This document shows, piece after piece, positions 10,301 to 21,339 of a stretch of 64,000 bases of DNA. The stretch covers positions 4,701,737-4,765,736 of the forward strand of contig LSYV01000002.1 in NCBI GenBank assembly GCA_001584585.1. The letters run 5' to 3'. Positions within the stretch are counted from its first letter, which is position 1; each line of letters starts with the position of its first letter. Source of the DNA: Gonium pectorale (taxonomy: Eukaryota > Chlorophyta > Chlorophyceae > Chlamydomonadales > Volvocaceae). The notes beneath the pieces were generated by a model. The model saw only the letters and a program-made list of their open reading frames with translations. It was not told the DNA's origin and did not search any database. The translations under genes and the position numbers were made by a program.

Positions 10301-13217
10301 CGACCGCGAAGCTGCTGGGCGGCAGGAAGACCGGGCCATTGGCAGTTGGACCCGCGGTCGCAAGCTGCAGTGCGTACCCGCCCACGGCAGCTCCTTCCGG
10401 CGGCGGCTGCAGTAGGCGCATGCCCGCAAGCCTTGCGGACCACAGGTTGAAATCCGCGGGGATGGCCGGTGTGAGGAGCGGGGTGGATGTAATGGTGTAG
10501 TTGAAGCTGATGAAGTAGTCTCGGAGGGTGCCAGAGAGGGCCTTATGGCCCTCGGTGTCCGTAATCTGCACGGGCGGTCCATTATTTGCCAGCTTTACGA
10601 ATGGCCGGCGAGGTAGTACGATTACCGGCTGCCCGACCTGCAGCGCGTTCAAGTATATGGTGAGGCTACCGTTAGCGGGCCTGAGCGGGCCTTGAAGGTG
10701 AATATCCGGACCCCAGGCAAGCTCCCTACGCAGCGGCCCTTCTGCCCCCCCCCGGGCCTACAAACGATGCTGGCTCGCTCAAGTTCCGCAGCCAGTGCGC
10801 GCTGACCCGCTCGCCGGGGTCCAGCGACCGCATACGCAGGCCCCAGTAAGACGCGTATCTGAGGGTCGGGGAATTGGGGGGAAGCAAAGCAGGCACAGGA
10901 GTCGGGCTGCGTTGCAGCGCGCGCTTGCCTCCACCGCGAACCTAACGAGCGCAGGCGCCGGGCCCGGCAGTGCCGGCACGACAGCGGAGATCGTGTCGAA
11001 GGCAACAGAAAGGCCTCTCTGGCAGATTCCTGAGCCAATATCACATTTAGGGGGTGGGTGGGGAAGCCCTGAGGGCGCAAGGGCCCCCAGGGCCCAGTAA
11101 GGATGTGCGCACGAAGGCTGTTCGCTGCCGCGCGCGCGTAAGGCGTGTGTTGATGATGCAGACGGCGTGCTCAAACATTCGCAACGCGTGTGTAAACATG
11201 TTTCCCGTCCCCTCCACCTTCGGCCTTCGCGCCCGCTCGCTTACGATACTTCGGCGGGCGGGTAGAGGATGAGGCCGCGAAGCCCTATCACCTGCAGCCT
11301 GCCGATGCCAGTCCTGGTGGGGCACGGTCAAGGGGTACGCCAGGGCATCATGAGCTGTCCGGACTCCATTGCCTTCCGCTCGGCTAGTCACTAGCGCCGG
11401 GGGCCCTAGTGAAGATTTTCCTGTCGTCTCGGGAGGCGCAGGAGCCTGCCCCAACTGCAGCAGCAACGTGCATGTTGCATGTAACGCGCTGTCCAAACAT
11501 ACGGTCACTACCTTGAGCAGCGACGGATGCATCGAGCGTTCACCTCAGGCGGCACATGCACGCATCCGCACGGAAACAGGACGAGGACGTCAACCTGGGA
11601 CGGCGTCGCGCCCTGGCGGTCACGCACCGATCCATGCCGAGGAAGGAGTGTGTGACGCTAAGCAGCCCCATCGGCCAGCTGGAGGGAGGCCCGGGCGCTC
11701 CGTTGACCAACGTCAGGTCCGACAGCACCAGCACCGGCCGCCCACGCCAATAGGCCAGCCGACCGGGCTGCTCCCGCTCATGCCCCTGGCCCGAGCCCCG
11801 TAGCCGCCCTCGCCTCTGCCGCTGCCTCTGCCGCTGTTGTTGCAGCAGCTCCCAGCCCGCTGCCAGGCCGAATGCGTTGCGCCGCATGCCGAGGTCCAGC
11901 TCTGTACAGCCGCCTTGGACCACCGTGGGGTCGGAGGCGACCCTAACAGCGCCGCCGCCACCACCGGGAGTCTCAGGGTCGCTGTTACCGTATACATCTC
12001 CGATGTCGCCGGCGCCGTTGTCGTCCTCACCGCCGCCGCAGCCGTGATTGACTGAACGCGCTGCTGCCCCGGTGCCCGGACCGTACCCGCCCGCCAGCGT
12101 TACATTCCGGTACACAGTGATGAGCGGCTGTGCGTCATCGGGACAGGGGTCCAGCCGCTGCGGTGTGGGCTTGGTGGGGAGCGAGATGTTGGCCGTGATG
12201 GTGACCAGGAGCCGGGTGTGGCCCGGCTGCAGAGCCGCCACTGCGGCCAGCAGCTCCTCGCCGCTGCCTACTGAGGCGGTGCCACAGGGAGCCAGGCGGA
12301 CGGGGCCGGCGAACTGCTCCTCGGTGGCCGAGGGAGGAGCCTTCAGCAGCGCGGCCCAATCGCGCGGCGGGCAGGTGAGGTTGAGGCGCTCCGCGGTGGC
12401 GGTGGCCCCCGCCAGCCGCGGATAGTACAGGAAGGAAGGACCCGCCTGTGGAGAGCGGGCGTGTGTGTGCGTGTGTGTGTGTGGGGGGGGGGGAGAGCAC
12501 GGTGCGCATGGGGCAAGCGCGTCACACGGTCGTTGCCAGGCAGCTGGCAAAGGTAGGTGCATGAGCGCGTTCTGATATGGTACAAAGTATGAGGGCTGTG
12601 GGTGAGAGAGGTGGGCGGGGAGGCGCGGGGCCGTTCCGCGGGCGTGGCACGGCACGTGCGGCTCACGACAAGAGGACTGCAAGGACAGGTCACGGTTGAC
12701 TGATGGCGTAGCAAAGGCGTACGGGTCCGTACACGCATGATGGCTGCAAGGCTCCTCCCTGTGTCGAATGCGTGGGGGGATGGACTTCAGACGGCGTACA
12801 AGCATACCGACACCCACGGATCATGTAGCACCCAACACAAACCTGTAGGCCGGAAACGGGCCACGTGGAAGAGAGCCGGAAGGTGCACTCCGCGGCCGCC
12901 AGCTCCCACAGGGGACCGCACGAGGGCAGGCGCAGGGTCACGTTCCGCAGCAGGAGAGGGAGTCCGGCAGGCGCCGCAGGCGGCCGGAGCCCCGCCGGCA
13001 GCCAGCGGCCGGGGTCCCGGTTGCTAAGCGTGGAGTTGTCGGCTAGCAGGCTGCCGCCGGGCAGGTCGGCGACGCAGTTCTGCAGCAGCCATGTCGCTTG
13101 GCCACGGTTTCCGCTGGCTGCCTCCCAATTGCAGGCCGAGGCAAGCTGGTTGGATGCAATCAAGGCGATAGACAACAGGGACACGTACGCGGCCAAACGT
13201 TTGTGCGGTGCTGTCAT
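7381..13217 (-). CDS. Large secreted single-pass membrane protein, extracellular β-strand-rich region, unknown family
   Basis: The proposed start at 13217 gives a signal peptide (MTAPHKRLAAYVSLLSIALI...ASA) followed by CNWEAASG. About 11 exons follow. The clearest are about 13217-12860, 12448-11627, 10720-10270, 9920-9832, 9709-9386 (GTGAGT donor), about 9200-9090, 8860-8660, 8600-8330, 8070-7745 and about 7670-7381. The ectodomain repeats short hydrophobic strands with N-glycosylation sequons (LLLRNVTLRLP, RVILLLSNISLLPGQW, PVLVLSDLTLVNG, LLVTITANISLP). Near the C-terminus lies one transmembrane helix (GGAAVLLLVSCVVLALVIG) with an RRRQR stop-transfer and a Gln-rich tail of about 40 residues. 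No kinase or other intracellular domain is visible. The repeated strands recall β-helix adhesins or algal cell-wall/receptor ectodomains, but no family can be named. Exon linkage over 5.8 kb is inferred; two genes cannot be excluded. Confidence 0.55.
7765..7800. repeat. (TTGCTG)n microsatellite in a coding exon
   Basis: A hexanucleotide run read on the minus strand as alternating Asn-Ser in the juxtamembrane part of the secreted membrane protein. The other minus frame gives poly-Gln. The Asn-Ser frame is preferred because it joins in phase to the transmembrane exon through a short intron of about 75 bp. Confidence 0.7.
8907..8948. repeat. Short tandem repeat, 7-bp unit GCAGGCT
   Basis: Six near-perfect units lie in a probable intron of the membrane-protein gene. 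Confidence 0.8.
10095..10143. repeat. Compound short tandem repeats
   Basis: CCCTGTG repeated three times is followed directly by TGCACGAC repeated three times. It lies in a probable intron of the membrane-protein gene. Confidence 0.8.
12462..12494. repeat. (GT)n plus poly-G tract
   Basis: A GT dinucleotide run followed by 11-12 G. On the minus strand it is C-run then (CA)n just upstream of the CTCTCCACAG acceptor of exon 2, so it serves as an unusually long pyrimidine/CA tract. Confidence 0.75.
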
Positions 13218-13824
13218 GGCCCACAAGGAAAGACCCAGGCTCTCAGGGTGTATGTTGCGGCCAATGTTGATTTCTGCACAATATGCGACCCGCGCGCTGC
13301 TCAGAAAGCGCCATAGCGGCCCTGCCTTGCTAGCGATAGTGGGCGACCCGCGGGACCAATAGGGACCAAGACGAAAGCGTCGTAGGGACGGGTTGCCCAA
13401 CTTCTGCGGGAAGTCCTCGGACTGCTGGATACCATCATATGCAAGCATGCCAGTTTCAGGGCGCATAAAGCCAGCCTTGTTAAGCATTTCATGCCAGCCT
13501 TGAGCTACAGTAATGAAATCCTGAAGCGAGCGCTGAAACGAACTCCATTATAGCATATTACATTCATAACGTTGCTGAACTATGGTCTGTGTACTCTTGG
13601 ACGCAAAGATTCAGCTCGACTTACTCGGCGTTGCACGACTTGCCATGAGCGAGAACTACATATCATTATAGCAATTCCTCGGCACGAAGGAATGTTGACC
13701 GTTGTGCGAATTCCCGAGGTTGCAATGCAGCAAGTCGCCCCGGTGCCCCGGCGAATGCTGTACTCCATGCAACACTTGTCCACATTGACTTATTACTAGG
13801 AACAACGGGCTTGGGCTCGGCGGG
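13218..13824. promoter_or_regulatory. Divergent intergenic region
   Basis: About 600 bp between the start of the secreted membrane protein (minus) and the start of the GDPD gene (plus). It is less GC-rich than the flanks (13500-13800) and contains no open exon. It probably carries both promoters; no specific motif is claimed. Confidence 0.45.
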
Positions 13825-16800
13825 ATGGAGGCTATGGGGTTCGTGTCGTCACGCGCGGAACGGCCAGGGCAGCAAGGAGCGGAAGGGCTGCAGCGGACGC
13901 GCTGCTGGCGGTCCGTAGAAGCACGTAAGCCCGGCAGGGGAGGAGGTGCTTCCCACGACAAGTTACCAGAAGCCCCGCTGTGCACACGTTCCCAGGTCTG
14001 ATTCCGCTCACGGCGCTCTTGTCCGTATGCCTGCTCTTGGCGATCGCGTCCTTGAAGGGCGTCATAAGCCAGGCCAACGGCCAGGTGGGGCCTGAGTGGG
14101 TTTGGGAAAACACATTACGGTAACCCCTGTGCCTCTCCTCTTACAACATGGGGCCTCGTTACATGTGCGCGCGCGTAGGCGTGTTTGCTATGGCTCTTCG
14201 GTCTGTTTATCCACACCGGCGTGACTGCTTCGCCTTTCGCCCATGCCTGTTTACGTCGCACCTAAACGACAAGCCGCCTCCTTCAACGTTCCGCAGGGCT
14301 GGCATCCGCGCAGCGTATCTTTCCGCAGCCGTGCCAGTGCCGCATCGGCTCGCCTGGAAGGCTACAACACCGATCCCCAGTCATTCGACCCCGGCAGTAT
14401 CCCTTTGCAGCCCCTAGCCGCCGGCGGGTCAGGCCCGGAAAAGGCAGTCATTTCGGCCAAAGGCGCGGGCGGCGAGCCTGGAGGCTCCACCATATCCGCT
14501 GCCGGCCCGGGCCAGGGCCGAGCGAAGGCCGCTACCAGCCCGACAGCGGGGAACGGGGCGCTTGGGAGCCGAGGTCGGGGTCCGTGGTCTTTCTTGCACA
14601 TGCTCGCAGCGTTTGACCTGGGCGGGGTGGTCAGGTTGCAGGATGGGGGGCCGTGCAGCAGCGGCGAGGGAGGCGGCAGCGGGGGCAGTGGGGAGAGCAG
14701 AGGCGACAGTGATGCCGCGGGCACCATGATAGTACCGGGCGCTACCGCAGACCAAGCCTCCGGCAGCCCAACTGCTACGGAGCTGTCCATCAATCCCGAC
14801 GGCATGGATGCAACTGGGGGCGGCGCCGCGACGCCACTCCTAGAACATTTTCAACTGGCCGACGCTCTGCTTCCACAGCAGCACCAACAGCAGCAAATCG
14901 GTGCGCTGCCGCGACCCTTCGGCATCGCGCATCGGGGGGCATCTGCGGAGCTGCCCGAGCACACTCGGGAGGCGTACGAGTTGGCGGTGGTGGAAGGTGG
15001 GTCGGATAAACTCGCAGGCATACCAGGAACCCGCCGAATGGGCAGCTCGTCCGCTGCGTCGCCGGACCATGCCATGCATGTGCCAGGCGCGGACCACACC
15101 GCGGTACCGCAGCCGCCCTGCCCCTGATGGCATCGGGCCCCACCTCCCTCCTCCTCACCTGCCGGTGCCCAGGCGCGGACTTTATCGAGTGTGACGTGGT
15201 GCTCACGGCCGACCTGGTGCCGCTGTGCCGCCACGAGCCCAATTTGCTGGGCTCCACGGACGCAGCCGACAAGTTCCCCGACCGCCTGCGCAGCTACACA
15301 ATTGATGGGAAGAACGTAACGGGCATCTTCAGCGTCGACCTCACGGCAGCGGAGGTGGCCACCTTGCGTGCCATGCAGCCCTGGCCGTTTCGGAACCAGT
15401 CGTACAACGGGCAGTTCAGAGTGGCCACTCTGGCGGACTACCTGCACGTGGCGCGGGTGAGGGCCTGAGGTTTGGGGGGTGGAGAAGCTGATCGGGATGG
15501 AGAGCACATGAACTTTGGGAAACTACACCAAGCATGCTTAAACTGGAAACTAGGCCAAGGAATGTTGACACGAGACAGTTCTGCTTTTGCACTGCACGTC
15601 CGTAGTCGACCTTTGCGTCTTCAGTGCCCTAAGCACACAGCGCCTGCGGTGTCACACCATGAATGGGCTCCCGCCTCCAGCGCACCCCCTCCTCACGCTC
15701 GGTCACTGCCGGCCTGCACCGGTCGCCCGCCCGCCGCAGTCGGCCAACCGCAGCGTGGGCATCTACCCCGAGACCAAGCACCCCGGCTGGACCAACGCTC
15801 GCGAGGCCGTCCGCTCCGCCAACACCAGCCTGGAGGCCATCCTACTGGACGCCCTGGCGGCAGCGGGCTGGGACATGACGGCGCCCCTAGGCAGCGAGGC
15901 CTGGAGGGCGCGTCCGCTGTTTCTGCAGAGCTTCGAGGTCACCAGCCTGCGGGCCATGGCGGCGCGCACGCGGGCGCCCATGGTGCTGCTGCTCGGCGAC
16001 TGGGAGGGGTGAGCCCGAAGCACGGGGCTGTGGCGATGGGAGCTCGGCTGCCATTGCACGCTGAGCCTGGGATCTCCACCATGTCAGGTGCAATCTGGCT
16101 CCGAGCACGCGGGCAGGTTAAACTACGGCACCGGACTCCGGATCCTCCGCACAAAGCGCCTGTTAATGCCCACAAGGTGCACCGCGCAATCATTGGCTGC
16201 CCTCCGGCGCCTCACGCTGCTGTCCTCAGCCCGTGCTGCCCCGCTGGCGCGCCCACTCGCCGCCCTCGGCTCGTCAATTCTCGTTGCGACTGGGCATCAT
16301 TCGTTACGCCCTGTCTCCCAATCTTACTATCGCCCGCCCTCTTCCGCAGGTGGACGGCCCCCGACAGCGCCCTCACGCTCGCCCAGCTGACGGAAGAGGC
16401 CTCCCTGGCGGCCATCGCCACCTGGGCGGCCGCGGTGGGGCCCGTCAAGGGGACGCTGGTGCGTTGGGAGCCATCGCAGCCACAGGCTGCACAGCCGGGA
16501 TCGCGGGCAGGCGGCAGTGCCGGCAGCGGTGCCGGCGGTGGTGACGGTGGTGCCGGCGGGCGCTACGTGAGCTCGGGTCTGGTGGAGCGCTTCCATGCTC
16601 ACGGGCTGCAGGTGAGCGAGGCGGCAACCCCAGCCGCCCAAGGGAGCGGCACGGCGCGGCCGCGGCCTTCCGCTGGACGGAGCAGCAGCGGGGTACCGGT
16701 TCGCCGGCTGCGCACGCCTGCCTGCACCAAATGGCACACCCGCCACGTCCGCGTTAGTGACAGTGCAAGCCTGATGCGACGTGCGTGGCGCTGGTGGCCA

Positions 16801-17138
16801 AGTATCTTCTTGCAATGGAGGAGGGCTGCGCCCATGGGACAACGCCACCCACTCCTCTCATGTGCCTTTCAGACGTCACGCGCTCTCGCCTCCGCCCTCA
16901 GGTGCACACCTACACGCTGCGCCCCGAGTCGCGCTTCTTCCTGCCGCACCTGGCTGAGCACTGCCGGCTGCAGCCGCCCAACCTGCACGTGGGCGCCGAG
17001 TACGAGCTGCTGGGCCGGCAGGTGGTGCGGGTGGACGGGCTGTTCGCCGACCACATGCCATCCTTCCTGGACTGGCGGGAGCACCCGCAGCAGCAGCATC
17101 AACAGGCAGTGAGGGATTCGCCGCTGCGCCGGCTGTAG
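13825..17138 (+). CDS. Glycerophosphodiester phosphodiesterase with N-terminal membrane anchor
   Basis: Seven exons fit in phase: 13825-13924, 13996-14084, 14297-14996, 15173-15456, 15740-16008, 16350-16611 and 16902-17138, giving 646 residues. Residues 35-53 (LIPLTALLSVCLLLAIASL) form a hydrophobic anchor after a basic N-terminus, predicting a type II membrane protein. A low-complexity stem follows (about 64-265). The GDPD domain starts near residue 270 with FGIAHRGASAELPEHT, then GADFIECDV and CRHE. These contain the His, Glu, Asp and second His expected for metal-dependent hydrolysis of glycerophosphodiesters to glycerol-3-phosphate and an alcohol. A long Gly-rich insert lies near residues 480-505. 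The C-terminal half (SFLDWREHPQQ near the end) matches GlpQ-type enzymes. The domain is presumably lumenal or extracellular, with a role in lipid turnover or phosphate scavenging. Part of exon 5 is duplicated at 44.26-44.45 kb. Confidence 0.9.
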
Positions 17139-18605
17139 CAGCAAGGGCAGGGCAGGCTTGAACACGTGGCAGCGGCGCTGTGCGGCGGCATCGGGGCGAT
17201 GTTGTGTAGATGGGACGTACGGCCCATGCGGTGGGCGTACCAATGGACGGGAACCGTGGTGCTACTTATGCCTCGTGGTGTACCGATAATTATGTGGGTG
17301 CTGACTTGTTCAACGACACATGGCTGATTTGATGCTGAAACCCTGCCGCTGAATGGCTGAACCATGACGAGTCCCGGTCGCTCTGGCCAGCTTTGGAGCT
17401 AGGGCATGCCCACCCTTTGCCCGCGACCGTGTTGGTTGTTGCGTCCTGCTGGGACCGACATTGCGCACTGCTCGCAACGTGCGTGTGCCCCGTCCAGGCC
17501 CGCATTCCTCATTATTGGCCGGTATCATAACTACGGTATGCACAGATCGCATTCCTTGCTTTCATGCTCAGTCCAGTGCGGTTGCGCTCGGATGGGCTGT
17601 CGACCCTGGTCTGGCCCACACTTTGCCCACCTGCCTGCTGTGTGTAGCAGGCCGACGGCTACAATCATCAATGTTACGATTGCAACCTGAGATACCGTAA
17701 TGGAGCTACTGTATATGTTCTGGCGGGCGCCTGATTACGTAGTTTTGGGTACTTTGGATAGTGCGTAGGGTTTCGGCCTTGAGAAGCACACGTGTAAGAT
17801 TGCTGCCGTGCGGTTGGCTTCTCTCATAACAATACACGCTAAACCACGAACCGCTCAGGTTCTTTTCTGCAAATGCCGATGTTTGCATACATGTCGGAAC
17901 GACGCCAAGCCGGCGCTGTTTTCTTGTTTTTCGGGGCCTCTCGGCTAGGGTGTTTCACCCACTCTGCTATGGCGGGTCGGGAGCCAAGCGACTTGTGTGG
18001 CCTGCAGCCCCTCTATGGAGACCCTGTCATCTATATATGTAATCGTTGCAACAGGATCTGCTGCAGGACAGCCGAAGGAAGAGGCACGAGATCCGCAAAG
18101 GCGGCGCCGGATGGCATGACCTGTAACAAGCGGAGCCTTCATAACACCCGTACATAACAGCCAGCAGCCCTGACCGCAACTCAATAGCCATCAGTATGGG
18201 ACGGTAGTTCCAAAGCCTTCAGGACCCTCCGGACCCGCTGCGTCCACTAAACGCCCGCGCCATGCCGCAGCGTGCACAGCTGCGTGCGGCGGCAGGCGGT
18301 CGACCTGCCTGCAGTCTCGTCCGCCAAGGACCCAGCAGGCGCACACCTTCCGGCACCGCGTCGTTGCGGATACTGCACGTGTGCCTTGGCAGCTGAAGCG
18401 CCCCGCACTGACATGATACAGCGGCCCCTGATGCATGCATTGCATGGCCTCATGCACACGTACCCCAACACTTCACGAGCACCCGTGCTCTTAACCCCCG
18501 GTGCATAGTGGCTGCATTGCGCAGACTGAGCCGCATCACACCCTGCCCCCTGCCAGCTGTGCCGAGAACCCCTACATGCGCCGCGTGACGCCGAGGACAG
18601 GCATC
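17139..18605. other. Intergenic between convergent genes
   Basis: 3' flank of the GDPD gene followed by the 3' flank of the minus-strand plastid-protein gene. I find no exon with supported splice sites. A lower-GC patch lies near 17690-17900. Confidence 0.5.
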
Positions 18606-20456
18606 CTACGAGTACGCAAGGGCGCGCCCCGCGCGGTTGGCCACTGCCGCCGTTACCAGCGCCTCGTCCGCCTCCAGGAACGCGCCCTTGACGATGTCCC
18701 GCAACAGGGGCGCCGCGGCCTCTGGAACCGGCTCGCCCTCCTTCAGGCCTGCGCGCAGGCACCACGGCACCAGGGCCCAGATCGGTACATTCGTTGGGGG
18801 ACCGAGCGCGAAGTAGTGCACGTGGCGCGTCGAGGATCGGTATACCGGTAGGCCTGACCGGCAGGTGGTACATCAATGCACACACCGCCCTTCAACCCAT
18901 GTGCATGCCTGTGCCGGACAGCCGATTGCCCAGGAGGTGGAGCAGGCCGTCGCTGCCTCCTCTTGGTCCAAACCATCAGGAGGCCATGGCCGCAGCAGGT
19001 TCTGCACTGCTCCGCATTCCAGGCAACGCACCCCTCCACACCCCTCCACACCGCTCACCGATGCACAGCGTGCACAGGCCGTCCACCGCCACGTTGAGCT
19101 TGTCTTCCAGCCGCCCCTCGGGCCGCTGCATCATGTCGTACTTCTTCAGTACAGCGCTCTTGGCCGTCTCGAAGCGGTCCATCTCAATCTCAATGTCTTG
19201 CTGCAGGGAGGGCAGGATAGCGGCTGGGTTGCCGTACTCAGTCAGTGGGGAAGGCAGCGCGATGACGAGTGGAGCATGGTACCGTGGCCGCACCATTGGC
19301 GGGGGATATGTGGTAGGAGGTTGGCAGGCGGTGGGGCTCCGCGCCTCGCGACCGATTTGCTGCGGCGTCGCACCCTGGCACCGCGGCACTGTCGTTGTGC
19401 TGCTGCCCCTGGCACGTCCATGGGTACCAATAGTGCACGTGCGGGCCCAGCTGGAAGCGAGGCGGTTATGGGCCATAGGCGGCCGCACCCCTCCATGTGC
19501 CAAGGACCGTAGCGCACACTGGCAAACCCCCGGCGGCGGACCGCACCGTGACCCGCAGACGCCGGGCTGCGGAGATGATGTCCTTGGGGGGCACCAACCC
19601 CACGCCCAGCTTGCTCATCCAGAGGACCAGCAGCACCCAGCGGCTGTTGGCAGGCTGCAAGACAGGGTGGGCGGCAAGCAGCGATGTGCGTAGCGGGTTG
19701 GCTCAAGTGCCAGCAAAGCGACACTAGCGGGTACCTTATAGATGAGAAATGTGTCAGGTGCCTGGAGGTACGGCATAGTGGGACACCGAGCGACCGAGGA
19801 AGCGTGTAGCTGCCCCACGACCCGCATGATAGCCGCCTCCGAGACGCCTTCACAGCTTCACTGTGTCCTTACCTTCCCGTATGCCTTTTCCAGCTCAGCC
19901 TGCGCTATACGGTAGCTGACCGGCGCCTTGTCGATGATGGTGCGGCAGAACTCGGGGTATGCCTGCCGCGCGCGTGCGGACATACACCTCAGATGCAAGC
20001 GTAAATGCGGGGACACACAGTTTGGAAGCTGGTGTGCACGAAAGTAGCGTCTCTCGTGCCGCCAGGCAGGATTGACGAGGTTGCGGGGAGATGCTGGGAC
20101 AGATGCGCGAGGCATGTATGGCACGCAAGCTCACCAGCTCATCGAAGCCACCCTCGGGGGAAGCGAGGCGAGAAACAAGGCCCACAATGGGTAGGGCTCC
20201 CTGAACCTTCTTCGCCATTGCCTTGACGCCGGAGAAGAAACCCCCGTCCCTAGGAACCCGACGGGCAAAACACAAGCCAATGCCCCTGTTATTGCTGCCC
20301 CAAGGCCTGCACACACGAGCTTTGCATATCGACCCACTGCTCTGCTCTGACGACGACGCTGTGTGTCCTGCCAGTTCGTGCCTTTGCCATCGCCAGCCGC
20401 CCCGAAAGCACAGTAGCTGGGCGACCGCCGGATACTTGCGTCTTAGCTAGCTTCAT
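18606..20456 (-). CDS. Chloroplast-targeted protein, possibly PSA3-like PSI assembly factor
   Basis: Exons on the minus strand: 20456-20338, 20249-20135, 19962-19873, a 27-nt exon ending near 19730, about 19663-19557, about 19221-19078, and a last exon ending at the TAG at 18606-18608. The first five are phase-consistent; the last acceptor is uncertain. The product is about 265 residues. The first 40 residues (MKLAKTQVSGGRPATVLSGR to VVVRAEQ) look like a plastid transit peptide. The mature part contains LVSRLASPEGGFDELAYPEF, an amphipathic/hydrophobic segment (WVLLVLWMSKLGVGLVPPKD), QDIEIEMDRFETAKSAVLKK, and VAVDGLCTLCIG with two Cys. No enzyme motif is seen. The pattern reminds me of a conserved green-lineage photosystem I assembly protein (PSA3), but I cannot confirm this from sequence alone. 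Confidence 0.65.
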
Positions 20457-21339
20457 GATATCTTGGTTTGCAAGGAGGAAATGGGCTGCTGAGATTTCTA
20501 CAGTGGTATCCGGGAACGCCGGTGCAAGTGTTTCTGGCTCTGTGTGGGAAATGAAGGATCAACCTACAGGTGCAGCACAATTGCGATGTTTGCTCCGAGC
20601 GTGCAAGCTTATTCGAGATGGTTTCTTGCGCCGTCAATACAGTATGGACACCAGTGACTGTCAGCTTGTGTTAATTCGTTTACAACGGCGTACAGAAGTG
20701 ACTATTTTGGGTGACCGTATACGTCGCAAACTCGCACGCCCAAGCAGGCCAGCGCCGTATAGACGTGCGAAGTAGTAAACATATGACTTTTCATGGTGCC
20801 TGCCAGGTGCAAGACAGTCAGTCCCGGGTCCTGACCCCTGGGCCACTAGCCCTGGCACCGTCAGCCGTTGTCCGTAAGAACGCCCATTTCGATTGCCATA
20901 CGGAACAAGAAGTCAGACATGCTGGCATGTGCCATACGGCATCTTGCAGCGCGCATCCCAAAAGGCTAGCATGTATGTCCCTATGGCGGACGTAGGATGC
21001 TAGTCTTGAGGTTGAAGCAACCTTGCTTCAACCTCAAGACTAGCATCCTACGTAGACCCACATGGCTCCACTCCGCGTCTCCTGCACAGCCACCCCTGCT
21101 CGTCCTAACCTGGCCGCACCGCCGTCAGGACCGTGTGTATTGTTCCTTGCATTTCAAGCACACTAGCCGTAAACCTGCCTGTCCATGCTACATGTGAGGC
21201 CTGATAGCAAGGCCAAAACAAGTTGTCAAGGGCCACCCTGCTTTCTGCAACAGTGCTCACTAGCGTTGCCCACCTCCTCGCACCTTCACGTCCGCTACCT
21301 CCTGCGAGCCTTCGATGGCGTGACCCACGTCGCCACTTT
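20457..21339. other. Intergenic with a long foldback
   Basis: Promoter side of the plastid-protein gene and 3' side of the SNF2 gene. No exon is supported. The notable content is a perfect inverted repeat at 20990-21053 (separate entry). Confidence 0.5.
20990..21053. repeat. Perfect 31-bp inverted repeat with 2-nt loop
   Basis: The left arm 20990-21020 begins ACGTAGGATGCTAGTCTTGA. The right arm 21023-21053 is its exact reverse complement, and the loop is CC. Such a near-loopless palindrome could form a cruciform or a very stable hairpin RNA. It can also arise as a foldback sequencing or assembly artefact, because almost no spacer remains. Confidence 0.9.

Noticed and set aside
13832..14113. 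Minus-strand gene opposite the GDPD start
   Set aside because: The frame has no domain or splice support; the plus strand gives a phase-perfect two-exon join ending in a membrane helix.
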